A stretch of 64,000 nt of DNA from Theobroma cacao (GCF_000208745.1 NC_030856.1:12102719-12166718); one strand, 5' to 3'. Shown: positions 1 to 12,681, numbered from the stretch's first letter. The notes: generated by a model not told the origin, from the sequence alone. Translations and numbers: made by a program.

Positions 1-346
1 TGTTGTTTCTACCATTTGGATTTCATAAAGATAAGAAAAAAAGCCTTAACTCTAGTGTATTTTACATTGAAATTTTAAAATTTTTTATAACATTGATGTT
101 AAACGCCTTTAATACCAAACAGTAATATTAAAAATTGTGAAAAACAAAATTTGGAATACAGTATGAGCATTGGGTGTCCAAAAATGGGAAGAGGATGCAA
201 TTTTGGAACATTCCAACACAGAAAGCTGGACAAAGAAAATTGGATAGAGGGAGTACTTGTAACTAGTAAGCACATATTCAATTTACAAAGTTAGGTATGC
301 ATATATAACAAGATAAGGTCAAAAAAGCATATAAATCACTAGCTAC

Positions 347-3304
347 CTTTAAAGCCTTTTAAGCGGGATATATATTGCCTAACAATATCCCAATGTTTGA
401 ACAGATTATTTCCAATGGTGGAAATTGCGTCACCCAAGAATGAGACAACAACTTGAGACAGGCTCTGCAGCACTTCTACTCCTTGCACCTCAACAGACAA
501 TTTATTTCTCCTATAACCTGGCAAAAATAAGAACCATGCACCAATTTCATATGGGTTTCTGTCAAATGCACCAGTACTCAGCATTGCTGCTCTTGCCAGA
601 TTATAAGCTTGATTCTTTATGTCACTATTTGGTGAAAGTATTAGCAAGTTAATGAACGTATGCAGATGCTTGTACATCAGTAATGGGATTCTATTGGATT
701 TTCCATTCCCTGGAGACCATCCTATATATTCAATTAGCAAAGCCAGAAGAGAGCGCTGCAGATCTATTGGTAATGCTAATGGACTGTTCACAAGATTCAT
801 GAAGAAGTCAAATGATCCCTCTAGTACAGTTGGTACAGTCCGCTGCACAAAGTAAAACAAAATTCTATTTTAGAATAAAATTACAATAGAGATTATTTAC
901 TTCAAAATTCAAAAGAAAAATGATAAGCTACAAGTTTTCCTCAAAAATTCATGTCACTCATTTGGTGCCTTGGCTAGAAACTTCATTATCCAAAAGAATG
1001 CTACTAAGCAAATTAAACATCCATGAGAATGTTTGCTCCGCCAGTTGAAACCATGGATCTTGGTGACCGATCTCACAAACAAGGTTCTACAAATTGGAAA
1101 TTAGAAGATACATATTCTAAGAATTGAAACTTACAAGATATATCTTGAGAGCATCAAGAAGCTTAGAGTAGAAGTACATCTCCACATCTTTTAATTCCAT
1201 AACAGGGCTAGAGCATAGGTCTAAACCCCAAATGTCTGAAATGACATTCAAAAATTCCTTTTCAATGTCCAACTCATCTGTCACATGTGCATCTGCAACC
1301 ACGTCATGATCATCAGGCAGAGCAACGTCAGGAACAGAGCTTATCCCACCTACAATAATGTCTGAGTCCTCCTTCAAAACACCAGCTTTTAATTTCTTTA
1401 AACTACTGTTGTCTGGAAATTTTTCTAAACCAAATTTCCTCTTCAAAGAAGACTTTGGAGTTCTATTGTTGGTACCTAGCGAAGAAAGTAATGTCAACAA
1501 GACCTGTGTATCAGGGAGCAAAGTTCGAACCTCATTCTGAATATCTTGCTTCACCAGTGCCCAACTTTGCATCATCTGATTTCTCACCAAAAAAATGTTG
1601 TTCAAAGAACTGATGAAGGAATCTAACAACTTCAATGCCTCCAAAAGAAGCCTTAAGGCTCCATGCTTCACAAGAAAATCAGAGTGAAGCAAACCCTTGG
1701 TGACTACAGATCTGCTGAGTGGATGAGGACATATGCAATTAATGATATTTTGCACGTCTACACTATCAAAGGAAGGTGGATCATGAGACTTAGCATCAAG
1801 GAAACCAAATGGATTTCCCATGGCCACTGAGGAAATCAAGCTTGCTGCCAGAGAAACAGTAGAAACCCTGCAAGTGCTTCAATTATCATGAACACATACA
1901 GTAATATAGGAAATAGTATTAACAAGGATAAAAGGGAGGATCTTATGAAAGTGATATGAAAACTGACCAAGTAGGCGATGCATGATCTTCAACACTGTAT
2001 GGGAACTCATCCATATAAGCTGCACCCAAGGATGGTCTCCCCCTAAGAGTAGCCAAAAGTAAGTCCTTATGATAGCCAATCTCTGTAGCTTTTAGCTTTT
2101 TCATGACCCCCAATAATCTTTTTGGATTACCCTTTAATGGATTAGGTTTTCTCTCAAAATCAGGCATCAAACCATTAGAAGGATCTGTGCAAACCATAAC
2201 AAGAACGCGATATGCCAACTCCACAGCAACCCCACGATTCTGCCTTCCAGAAATGTTCACCAGCTGTTCCAATGTAACACTGCCAAAGAGAACACTCCTA
2301 AGACCAGGGGGCACTAATGACTCTTCTGTGAGTACCCTATCACACAGTGTAGACAATATATATGTAACCGTTTCGTCATCATCATTCCCAAGGCCTCTCA
2401 ATACACCAGAATACATTTCCCTCTGTTGCAACACCCACCTCAATAACCCCGGCTTCCCCATCTCCAAAAACGACATAGCAAACCCAACAAATGACTTTCT
2501 AGTCGAATGTTTCTTCTTATCAATCTGCTTTCTTTTTTTGTACTCAGAAAGTTTGGAAAACCCCTGGAGTTTAAAATCAAATTTCTTGGCAACCTCAGAG
2601 GCCAACCCTGAGCCACGCCTAACAACGGAACCCATCAACAAAAGTGCAGCATTTTGACGCTTCCCATCTTTAGTATTCAATTCCCTATAAACATCCTCCA
2701 ACTTTTCATCAACAATCAATCTAGCAAACTTGTCAAGCACCCTACTCACACCCAATTTATCATTATATCTTCTCCCTTCAGGGTGACTTAAAATAGCCGA
2801 AATCAATGACAATACATAGGACATTCCAGGTTTCCCCTGTCGAAGCTTCCAAGCTTCTAGAAGCTCCGACAAGGAAGGAGAAGTTTCAATATAAAGATGA
2901 AGCAATTCAGCTCCAGCATCAGTTTTGAGCAACTTAACAAAATCTTTGGTAGCATCTGAAAACAATTTGATTTCGATAGAATTAATCTTATGCAATAAGT
3001 CCTTCAACTTAGCTGAGCGGGAAGATTCGAAAACAATTGTTTTTGGGACTCCCTCCTCTTCCTCTCCCTCAAACTCACTTTCAGTATCATTGTCGCCCTC
3101 CATCACTGCAACAAAACAATACCCAAATAAATAAATAATGATAATTATGGAAACCAAATTTCTTTATCAGAAAAACCCAGTTTTTATAGACATTAAATTA
3201 TAGTAATAACGGAGCAAGAACTAAACAAAACCCAGAAAAAAAAAAGTGATAAACAGAACAGATGATATACCTTGGTTATCAGAAGCAAAGATGCATTCCT
3301 CCAT
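347..3304 (-). CDS. URB1: URB1/Npa1-like nucleolar pre-ribosomal-associated protein, N-terminal part (gene continues off left edge)
   Basis: Exons on the minus strand, read from the splice sites: 3304-3271, 3105-1968, 1867-1135, 1086-982 and 842-347, then a donor at 346-345. All junctions are GT-AG and phases match (34 bp, then phase 2, 0, 0, 1). This gives about 835 residues, roughly the first third of the large family protein. It starts with a short acidic stretch (D/E-rich, residues ~13-29) followed by the helical Npa1/URB1 N-terminal domain; landmarks are the segments RQGKPGMSYVLSLISAILSH and KSFVGFAMSFLEMGKPGLLRW. Family knowledge: URB1 acts in the nucleolus in early pre-60S assembly, and the Arabidopsis homologue is embryo-essential. 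The first exon codes only 12 residues, so an ATG at 3103 would be the naive start. The ATG at 3304 is preferred because it joins in frame through a clean intron (3270-3106). The donor at 981-980 (GTTTCT) is weak and least certain. Confidence 0.9.
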
Positions 3305-3520
3305 TGAAGGGCAAGTGAAAACTGAAAAACCAAGCCGTTAAATCAACCAAACCGTTTTGCCTCTCCCACACTCAAATAGCCAAGTCGGAGGGTTTAAGAA
3401 AGAGAGGGTTTTTGATTTCGGGCGGGCCGGTATTTCTAGTTGGGCTTTATTTGTATCTTTTAGGTTTAGAAAGGCCCAATGAGATTAATGGGAGAAAATA
3501 ATCTGGGCCCAATTAAATTT
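3305..3520 (-). promoter_or_regulatory. URB1 proximal promoter with site II cluster
   Basis: Upstream of the URB1 start. Site II motifs (TGGGCY, either strand) lie at 3441-3446 (TGGGCT), 3473-3478 (GGCCCA) and 3504-3511 (TGGGCCCA, which reads as site II on both strands). Such clusters are typical of plant ribosomal-protein and ribosome-biogenesis genes, where TCP-type factors bind. No convincing TATA box is seen. The transcription start is not determinable here. Confidence 0.55.
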
Positions 3521-4530
3521 CTTAAATTCTCTCACTTTGTTGCCCCTTTCTTTTTTCTGAAAACAAAATTTTTCAAATTATACGGAAAAGTCGCAAACAA
3601 CTTTAAATTTAAACATCGAGGACTCATGACAAGTGGTATCAAAATTTACTTAAATTTTCATTGATGTGAAAGTTCTCATATGTGATGCTAGAGTCGAAGT
3701 AGATCCAGACCAAAGTGAGTTTCTATCCTCTACGAGTGAAAGAGCCATTTCAAAAATTATATTGCAAAATTAGGTGGAGTAGAATAAGAGATGAAAGAGG
3801 TATTGGGTTTGTAAGTAATGGCTTTACTCTACCTAATAAGACGGGTTTTGAATTGAAAATATAAGCTCGTGATATATTTATTTGAAAATAACTAATTTTG
3901 ATAATTATTTAAATAATTTGTTTAAAAATAGAACTTCATTTTGTTGTTAGTTTCATTACTAGTTTTTTTTTTTTTTTTGCAAGGAAAAGGTAAAAAGTAT
4001 ATTTAGATACAAATCAAAATATTTTTTAAAAAATTAAATTAAAGCTAAATTATTTCTTTAAAAAAATGTGTAGTTTACATTTTAATTGCTTAGAATGGTT
4101 TTCGACAATTTTTTTTATTTTTTTATCAATTTTTCAGCAAGCATGGGTATTAACCCAAAGGAGTTTGCCCAAATAACAAATTCAAGTGGAGTGACTTTTC
4201 ACAATCATAAATAATTAGTTAACAATTTAAAGAGTCTACAATGAAAAATTAGGATAAAAAACAATTTACAATCACTAGTAAAACCAGTTCCTTACCTAAA
4301 TTTATTATAATTAAGAACAAATTCATCACAATAAAGATTATTTATTGCAAACTTTTTCTTGTATTTAGCATTAAGTTTGAGATTAAATTCGATGATTACG
4401 ATCGATCCCAATGGCAAAGGGCAAATGGGCTGTCACTAAGCCCAACTCACCACCAAACAGATTACACCCCAAAGCAAACGCCCTTTTGTATATTCTCATT
4501 TCAAGACCAAAAATGGAAATAGAGTGTTTG
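3521..4530. other. Intergenic, no gene seen
   Basis: AT-rich DNA with homopolymer runs. Short open frames have no recognisable protein similarity, no codon structure and no splice context. Nothing supportable was found. Confidence 0.6.
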
Positions 4531-4970
4531 ATTTTTTTTTTTTTTGATCACTTAATTAATTTTAAAAAATAATATTTTGATCACTAAAATTTATAAGTGT
4601 GATTAATTTAGTCACTTAGTTATTAAAAAAATAACGGACCGTCTACATAACATTCCATACCGTTATATCTTAATTTAATGATGTATTCACATCAAATGCT
4701 TTGTCACATGATCATATTTATTTGTGTAATAAAAAATAAAAATAAAAATAAAATATATTACCACACAGTAGAACTAATGACATGGGCATACCAGCCAATT
4801 AAGGTACGATGAGGTGAAAAACCATTTGAGGGTTTCATTATCTTTAAAGTTTAAGTAAACAAAAATAATAAAATTTATAAACGCTAATAATCAAAACGTT
4901 ACATTTTCAAAGTTGGATGATTAAAATAAAAAAATTTAGAAAGTTAAGTGATTAAAAAATAATTTACTCT
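4531..4970. mobile_element. Probable MITE with imperfect terminal inverted repeats
   Basis: The left end (about 4543-4600) reads TGATCACTTAATTAATTT with a following TTTTGATCACT. The reverse complement of the right end (about 4957-4905) reads TAATCACTTAACTTTCTAAA with a following TTTTAATCATCC. The arms are therefore imperfect inverted copies over roughly 45 bp, enclosing about 440 bp with no coding capacity. Superfamily and target duplication could not be fixed because the ends run into poly-T. Confidence 0.45.
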
Positions 4971-5578
4971 TTTTCTAGATTAGTCCAAGAAACTTAACTT
5001 TAAACCGTCATTATTTTTTGACCTCAATCATTCGGCTTGAATAGTATTTTATATATATATATATATTTGGAGAAAAATATTTAAATTTTATTTTTAAAAT
5101 AAAAATTATATATCAATTAATAAATTAAATATTCAGGTACGGTCTGAATAGCATTTTTCCTTTGAATCAAACTAAAAAATATCAAGGGAATCCATGTGGT
5201 CCAAGACGGATAGAAAGAGAGAAAGAGAGAGAGAAAATTGGTGCTTAATTGGTGAAGACCAAGCTACAAATGCAGCAGACCAAATCCCGGGGGGACCAGG
5301 TTCACAGCCAGATGCATTGCTTACTGGGGGTGAAAGGCAGCATTTGATCAAACAAATTTTACTTGTAAGAATTTAGAGTAGTTGTTGCGTTGCTATCACG
5401 CAAGCCCCATAGTTGTTTCGTTCATTCCAGGGAACAATGCCTCGTGAGTCGTGACCCCTACACTCTAGTGAACGACACCACGGGGCCACCTTTGGGCTCT
5501 TCGTAGTCACAACAGTGAAGTATTCAATTGGTATACACCTTCTCAAGTTTCATCCAATATTTCTTGCCAAATTGCCTA

Positions 5579-5684
5579 CCTATTTAAGCTATTGTACAAT
5601 ACTATTACCTACTGTTATATCTACTATTATGCCTATTTAAGCTATTGTACAATACTATTACCTACTGTTATATCTACTATTATA
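5579..5684. repeat. 53-bp tandem duplication
   Basis: A unit beginning CCTATTTAAGCTATTGTACA at 5579 is repeated at 5632 with identity over 52 of 53 bases. The near-identity points to a recent slippage or replication event. No gene is involved. Confidence 0.95.
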
Positions 5685-6470
5685 TCACAGAATACATTGT
5701 AGTTAGATGACAAAACATGTTGCACAAGGATGACGTGAATACCTTTTAAGGCTCTTTTAATAAAAAATCTAGCTCAATTGCTAACTACCACGATTCTTAA
5801 GTTCACTAATTGGACAGATCAATTTCTCTTTAAAAAAAAAATTAAAGTAAACAATTATTTAAAGTAATTGTCTAGTCGATCCTTACAAAACAAAAGAAAG
5901 CTATGGTCTAGTCTATTTTCTTGATGTTCATTAAAAAGTTTTGTAAATAAAATGAAAATCTTGAAGCTTCTAGCACCTACTTAAAGCCAAGCCTTTGTGA
6001 TCATATTAGTTTGTCTTTAAATTCAATATTCAACTCAAATTATCTTTTGATCATATGCTTTATTGGATGATAAGCACAAAGGGGTCCTAGCAATTGGTAT
6101 CTAATGTCTCAATCTAACCTAACCCAAAAACAATTTCTTTTAATTAGAACAATCCAAAATAAAAATTTTGGGATGAAAAGCAAAATGTCAAATGCCAATC
6201 ACATGACTGCAGAACACTCTCCCCACCCCAACTTGCCCTTTTCTATATCCAAAGTTAAACCTTCAATGTTCTCTAGATTTTCATACCTAACACACTAACT
6301 TTGTTACCAACTCACCTTTTCAATCTTAAAAACATAATTATAAGTGAAGGAAGATATTTATTTGTCAATTTTTTTTTCTACTAATGTAAAATTCAAGACA
6401 ACTTCACCTTCATTCATGCTCCTTAATTGTCAAACACCCAAATCCCAAGATATAATAAAAACAACTGTGT

Positions 6471-6492
6471 GAGAGAGAGAGAGAGAGAGAGA
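6471..6492. repeat. (GA)11 microsatellite
   Basis: Eleven uninterrupted GA dinucleotides, flanked by GT on the left and GACAGAG on the right. Confidence 0.98.
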
Positions 6493-8702
6493 CAGAGGAG
6501 TGTATGCTTCTTGACTTCAACACTAGAACTGCTAACCTAATCTGAGCAAAGTTCTAGAAAAGCCATGCTGATATCTAAGCAGACTTTCACAACCTCCATA
6601 ACCCAAGTGAAGGAGCACCATGACCCAAAACTTTATCAAGGAATGAGATAAGGAAGGGAGGGGGGAGGCCACTTGCCCTAATGGGTGAGTCAACAATTGC
6701 AAATCTGTGGGCCAATCCAAAGAAGAAAATTGTTGCTGTCATCAAATTTTAACAAAATACTAAACACCCTTTGTCCGTAGTGGGGCATGTACGGGTGGAG
6801 ACTGACTCAATATATTCATATATTTTTGGCTTTTTTAAGTAATTTCTTATAAATGAAATGTCAAGGCTTGGACCTGAAACTTGTCCTTTACTTTTTCTCT
6901 TTAGGTTTTTGTCTATCTAATTGTGTGTGGTAGCTTGGACTCCACGGGTTTTAACACTTTGAATCTCCAACGTCATTTTGGTCGGTGGTGTGAGTGGGAT
7001 TTGTTGACTAAACTTTCACGAGAGAAGCAAATGAAGGAAGAAATCTGACAAGAACATGAAAAAGACTGCAAATATTTAACTTAGTGGTGAGTAGGCATGA
7101 CTATTTATTACAAGTTATATACTTGTTTCTCTAACATAATATTTCACATCATCACCCTTCAAATTTCCGATGTGATAGAGATCTCTATGGATTGGGTCAA
7201 ATTAAATTAACAATTCGAATTCACTTGTCTTAATTGTATTGTATAAATATATAACATTAACAATTATATATATAGATAAATAAAAATACGTGTGTCAAGG
7301 TTATAAACATGCATGTATATGAATACATTTATCAAACATTTAACACCACACGATATACTCAATACGTTTACTAAACAGATTATATTAAATTTTATATAAC
7401 ACGACATAATTGATAACTTGTTTAAATGTTTAATACGATTAAAATTAAATTATTTTTTTGTTAAAAATTTAATTTTAACATATATACAAATAAATTATAA
7501 TTTTATTATTTAAATTTAAAATTAAATAAAAAGATACTCTAGAAGAATAATAACATCCATGAAGTATGTGAAAAATCCACCAACATAAGCATCAATATCA
7601 ATATAAAAGAATCATAATAAAAACCAAAATAACATTCATAATCCATTGGCATAATAGAAAACCAAAAATCAAGATTGAAGAGTCTCTCGCAGTTGCAACG
7701 TATCATTCCCGTGACACAAAATTTATTTATAAAATAAAAATAATATATTAATCAATTAGATAAAATTGATATGTGTTACTTATATGAGTCACAAACAGTT
7801 AGACGGGTTATACAAGTCAATATGGTAACGTGATTAATTAAACAGGTTATACGGATTGATATTGTAACATAATTAACTTAAATGGGTTTGACACATTTAA
7901 GACATAAAATTATTGTGTTTTAAACATATTGACACAATTAATACATGAAAGAGATTATCCTTAGCACAAATTTGCTTAACTCCGTGTTGAACCTGTATCG
8001 TGTGTAAAATTACAAAATCTAGACTATATATCCTGTTCACATGTTTAAAACCTAAGCTTGAGTCCATGCCAAACCTACTTAATTAAATTTTATTTGTTAT
8101 TAAAATATTGAAAAGTAAATTTATTATAATATTTTAAATATATTTAAAATTAAAATTAACCAAAAATAAATATTTATTAGTATTTTATTATCTCGTGTCA
8201 AGCACTAGCTGAAAATCCCTACCTGAACTATGGACAAGTCTATTATGTGATTAGCTTGTTAAATTTAATTTTAAGATGTGTACTTAACTTAGAATTAATT
8301 GATAATGTAGAGAGATGTTTTTTATATTTATGTTGATTTGTCATATCCAAAATATCTTAAATTTAATTGATGTCAAATTAATTTTTATCAAGTAGTTAAC
8401 AATTTAAAATACAAGTCTTTAGAACAAAAAAGCAACTTAAAATACAATAGAAGGATAAATATTTGTTCCTTAAATTAAATTTGATATCTACATGGTTTTA
8501 TTATTTATCCTTTTTTATTTTGAGTGAATTGACTAAATATATAATGGCTCCCTCATTATAAAAAAAGAAGGACTGAATTATATATTCAATACAAAAATAC
8601 TAAAGTTAGTCACTTTATAAACTAAAAATACTATATAGGTAGAGCTTTAGCAAACAAAATAAAAATTATGGGTATTTTACCATTAGTTGATAAATTGAAA
8701 AT

Positions 8703-8856
8703 TGAAAAAAAAGGGTATTTTCTTAGTCATATTTTAATTTTAAAAATTGAAAAAAGGTATCTTTTTTTTTTTGGAATGAAAAAAAGTATCTTCTTAGCCA
8801 TATTTTAATTTTAAAATTGAAAAAACCTATTTTCTTAGTCATATTTTAATTTTATT
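8703..8856. repeat. Three-unit degenerate tandem repeat
   Basis: The motif TTCTTAGTCATATTTTAATT recurs three times (about 8720, 8791 and 8832; the second copy has GCC in place of GTC). Each copy is preceded by an A-run and a TAT(C/T/TT) stretch. The copies are unequal in spacing and the block is non-coding. Confidence 0.8.
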
Positions 8857-9165
8857 GAATTTTTCCACTATACTTTTAATTTTATTAATTTTAAGATGAA
8901 AATAAAAAAATGAGAATGCTTGACATTATATTCTATTAATTGCAGATGGCAAATTTTCATTAATTTCATTATTTTATGTCCAAGAATTAAAAAAATTAAA
9001 AATATAATGATTAAATTTAATGAAATTAAACAATCAAATATTTAATTCGTTAATTGATATGTAATTTTTTTACTTAAAAAATGGAGTACAATTTTTTTTT
9101 TAATTTTAAAATAAAAAATTAATAAAAATGAATTAATTAAAAAATAAAAGAAAAAGGACAAAAGA

Positions 9166-9880
9166 ATCCTATGCCAGATAAGAGCGTGAGAGGCGCGTTA
9201 CACGTGGAGGCAGAGACAATTGTCTGTAGTACAGTCATGCTTAGTATTCTGTCACTGTCACTTTTCTTCGGCCTTTTTTTTTTAATTTAATTTCAAAAAC
9301 TCTTTTTTATTTAAATATTAATCGGAAAACGTGGATTACAGTGATATTTATATAAAAAACTGTAATTAGTATCCCGCACTTCAGATAATATATTAAATCA
9401 AGAGTATTTTAATTAAACTTAACAATAATTTAAATTAAAATAATACTTTAAAATAAAAATTATGAAAATTAATTTATAAATAAAAAAACTTTATACAAAG
9501 GGTGGTAAAGATTGTCTCTTTCTGTATATTAGAGGTTGTACGGAAAAAAGGAAAGCGGTTGGTGGGGGCCTCGCTGGCGTTGGTGCAATGCTGGAGTTGA
9601 TGGCACGGCACGGCGGACTCAGTAGTCTTCACTCACTTTTTTATTTATTTTGCTTTCTTTCTGTACCAGTGACCGTACGGCGTCGTGGAAAGCCATCCTT
9701 GCTGACTATGTGTCTTCTCTTTTACGCAGGATCCTACCCATCATCATCTTTTTCCTTCTCTCTTTCAATCTCTCATCTCTTTAAATATTATTATTGTTAT
9801 ATTTATATAAATGATTGCAACATTCACACACATACACACGTCTCTGCTTGTCATCCCAATTTTTTTTATTTTATATAAAT
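9166..9880. other. GC-richer island, function unknown
   Basis: Two GC-richer patches (9178-9260 and 9540-9740) stand out from AT-rich surroundings. The first holds an ACACGTGG G-box/ABRE-like core at 9201-9208. The open frame 9588-9878 (96 codons) has no recognisable domain and ends in low-complexity sequence, so it is not called a gene. This could be the promoter/5' region of a lost gene or a repeat fragment. Confidence 0.35.
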
Positions 9881-10533
9881 TAATTTGGCCTTTTCAATTA
9901 TATATTTTGATCATTGTTTTCGTGTGGCTTGTTTAGTTGTTATCAATATGACTTTTGTGATGGGAAAAAATGCATTAATCATTAAATTAAATATTTGATT
10001 ACATATAATTGAATATTTTTACATAATTATATTTTATTTCGGGTATTGTTTGAATAATATTAAATACAATAATATGACAACTTTCATGCGACTAAACTTT
10101 AAGTTTAATTGATTATTTAGTCATTCTTATTTATTAATTTTTCTTAACTTAATTTTTGTTAGAAAAAACAAACTTGACTTAATTATGTTGGCGCCCTTCA
10201 CTTTTAATCCTGGCTCCATCCCTAGTGGAGGCCATTTATGTATAAGTAGATGTAACATAATATGCCTTGAAAAAGTGAAAATGTGAAAGTGAATAATAGA
10301 GCACTGATTTAAACGAAAGGAGTAATTGTTGAAGGATTATGGAAAGAGTTCTCACCCAAAAATTTAATTTTCTATATTGTAATTATTGAATTATTATTCA
10401 TATCAGAACGAAAGGTAATTTTAATGAAACTCATCGTGAGAAAATTTGTATATTTTTTATTAATTATTATTACAGATGAATATATTTAGTCAATTTTTAT
10501 TAAATATTATATGAATTTATATTTGATACATTG

Positions 10534-10536
<3 letters not shown>

Positions 10537-10578
<42 letters not shown>
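10537..10578. repeat. (AT)n microsatellite
   Basis: About 21 uninterrupted AT dinucleotides in non-coding DNA. Confidence 0.97.
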
Positions 10579-10580
<2 letters not shown>

Positions 10581-11454
10581 TATTTGACTATTAGCGAACT
10601 AAATGCTGCAATTTAATTAATTTGCAACTTTCAAAATTTGGAAGCCTTTAGAAAGAGATATCCTTAGATTTTAGTTAAGAAAAAGTCAATGGGGGTAAAA
10701 TGGTTGTAGGAAAAGAGATGATGAGATGGGTAAGGGCTTGAGATTTGAACATGCATTTGGAAGTGAAAAAAATCATGAATAGAAAGTACTTAATACTTAC
10801 TTAATTGTTATTAATATGTTAATAAGTTTGGAGAGTTCATGTGGCATATTTTGATCAATTAATTTATAGGTTGAGGGGTTGTGGGTTGTGATTAAGTTTT
10901 TGCTTTTTATTTTTATTTTTTTGGAGAACTGTTGTTAAATTTTCGATGAATGCAGAAAAAAAGGAGTTTTTTTATTAATTGTTTCAAATTATAAATGGTT
11001 AAAATTTAAGAATATTTTCTTTCAATAAATATTTAAGGATATTTATTTTTAAGACTTCTAAATTTTACAACTACATAGTTGACCCAAAGAGATTAATTAT
11101 GTTACTAATTCATACAAAAATTAAATAAAAAATAAACGATAATTGAGAAATAAGATATTTTAAGTATGTTTTCTTTTCCACATATTAAGATAGGGTTTAG
11201 TACAAATTCTTTTTTTTTTTAACCTCTTTTTCTATTTTGCTTGCTATTTAGAAGCCATCACTTTCTACATTTAGGTTCTGTTTGGAATGAAAGAAATTAT
11301 TTTCTAAAAAATAATTTCTTCAGTTTTGAGTGTTTGGAAATGAAAGAATGTGTTTTTCATGTAAAATAATTTACGAGTTAACGAGAAAAACATTCGTTGA
11401 TCATGTGAAATGTCTTACGCCTTTAAAAAGGCATTTTGTACCCAAAATGTTCTA

Positions 11455-11853
11455 ATACTTTTTGAATATACTTCTTTTGTGACAAACATAAGCTAGACGC
11501 AAGCCTATCTCTAATAATCTGCATATCCGAATTATTTCCTTCGCAATACTTAAGTCTTTCATCTAAAACACACCATTGAGTTGTTCTTTTAATGCATCAA
11601 TGTTTGGCATACTCTTAGCAGCAATGAGCACATCATCTACATATAACAAAAAATAGATAAATGAATCATTTGGAAGCTTCCTATGATAAACACAATTATT
11701 ATATAAACTTCTAGTACATTTATGTGCCTCCATGAACTTTTCAATCTGAAGCTAAAATCGTTTATTCCATTGAACTTTTGAATTTCGTACTTTTTGGATA
11801 AAGTTGTCATTGAGAAATTCAAATTGACTAAAAACCTTGAAGCTTAGATACCA
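11455..11853 (-). pseudogene. Copia element A: primer-binding site, gag start fused to reverse-transcriptase fragment
   Basis: Read on the minus strand. A primer-binding-like site TGGTATCTAAGC (11853-11842) is one or two changes from the usual plant Copia initiator-tRNA-Met type TGGTATCAGAGC. It is followed by a gag-like start (KKYEIQKFNGINDFSF) and then, without the rest of the element, by a Ty1/Copia RT segment (an LYNNCVYH-type stretch, LLYVDDVLIAAKSMPNIDAL) with the YVDD catalytic motif near 11640-11629. An in-frame stop follows in the EQLNGVF region and the reading frame decays by 11455. The gag-to-RT junction implies a large internal deletion. The element is non-functional. Confidence 0.7.
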
Positions 11854-11859
11854 AATTAT

Positions 11860-12174
11860 TGCGAAAATAACATAATAATCTCAAAATAATCATCTAAGAT
11901 CTTATATAATCAATAGAATAAAGAAAGAAAAAAATCAAGCACACCCACAAGAACATAAAAAATATATGTTGTTTAGTATTTTATGACCTATATTTACGAA
12001 CATAGTGACAAAGAAAGATTTACTAAAAAAAATCATAAGATTACAATAACAATCTCAAACTCATAACCCTTATCCCATTTATACCCAAATCTCTCCTTCT
12101 AGATTTGGACACGCACTAAACTTTCTATTGCCGTAATAATATTATTTAACCTTGCATGACCTTTTTATAGGATC
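11860..12174 (-). repeat. Copia element A, inner part of its LTR (minus strand)
   Basis: Lies immediately upstream (minus strand) of the primer-binding-like site and ends ...TCGCA. It contains TATAAAAAGG near its outer end (12169-12160), like a U3 TATA box. Its outer part appears displaced to 37434-37516 and 38487-38637 by insertion of Copia element B and of a pogo-type element. The proposed LTR start is TGTTGAG at 38637. LTR boundaries are inferred, since no second LTR copy is present in the window. Confidence 0.45.
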
Positions 12175-12420
12175 TAAAAAATATAACTTTATTTTCTAAG
12201 TTAAATTAGATTTACTTTACCATAGTTATTGTTACTTTGTTACTATTGTAAATAGTTAGTTGTTTTTTCTTTCATTTGTAACCTTCATTTTTCCTTTATA
12301 TAACAACCCTAACAACACTATAAATAACTGGTTCCTTTTGTAAATATTGTCAAAAAGAATACTATTGAAAAATTCCCAAATACATTTCATATTCTCTGTA
12401 AAATTTCTCGATTATTCACA
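12175..12420 (+). repeat. Copia element B 5' LTR
   Basis: Aligns with 37232-37433. Both copies share AAATTAGATTTACTTTACCA, GTTACTATTGTAAA, ATTGAAAAATTC and CATATTCTCTG, and end in CACA. The 5' copy is about 45 bp longer because the 3' copy lacks a central segment. Many substitutions separate them, so the insertion is old. Confidence 0.75.
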
Positions 12421-12432
12421 TGGTATTAAAGC
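12421..12432 (+). other. Copia element B primer-binding site
   Basis: TGGTATTAAAGC directly abuts the 5' LTR end. It is a mutated form of the TGGTATCAGAGC site complementary to the initiator tRNA-Met 3' end that plant Copia elements use. Confidence 0.65.
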
Positions 12433-12681
12433 TTGATCTAGGGTTCTTGATTTGATTTTTGATCTTTTCGTGTTGTTTTCAGCATTAATCCATCTTTTAT
12501 TGCTTTTTTCTTGGTTTATTTGTTGTTTCCACTACTAATTGGTTTGTTTTCTTTTGTGAGAAATAGAGTTAGGGTTCTTTGTTTTCACTTGATTTCTTGA
12601 AATATTTATTAGGAATCTCTTGTTCTTTTCTTTATTTTCTTGAAAATTTGTTGTTTCAAAGACTTGATTTGACTATTAATT

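Larger units (their letters stand above)
4971..9165. other. Intergenic AT-rich DNA, no gene seen
   Basis: No convincing coding region. GC-richer patches at 5390-5520 and 6520-6720 contain only short open frames with no recognisable similarity. The stretch around 7200-8060, with repeated short ACGACAT/TGACACA-like motifs, resembles a degraded repeat but I cannot classify it. Confidence 0.55.

Noticed and set aside
99..281. 60-codon minus-strand frame as a further URB1 exon
   Set aside because: No similarity to URB1 and no suitable splice sites. It most likely lies in an intron of the gene.
6520..6720. Possible microRNA hairpin in a GC-richer patch (CTAGAACT...AGTTCTAG)
   Set aside because: Only an 8-bp stem and no match to any plant microRNA that I recognise.
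9588..9878. 96-codon plus-strand frame as a small gene
   Set aside because: No domain, low-complexity Ser/Phe and Tyr/His runs at the end, and no gene-like context.
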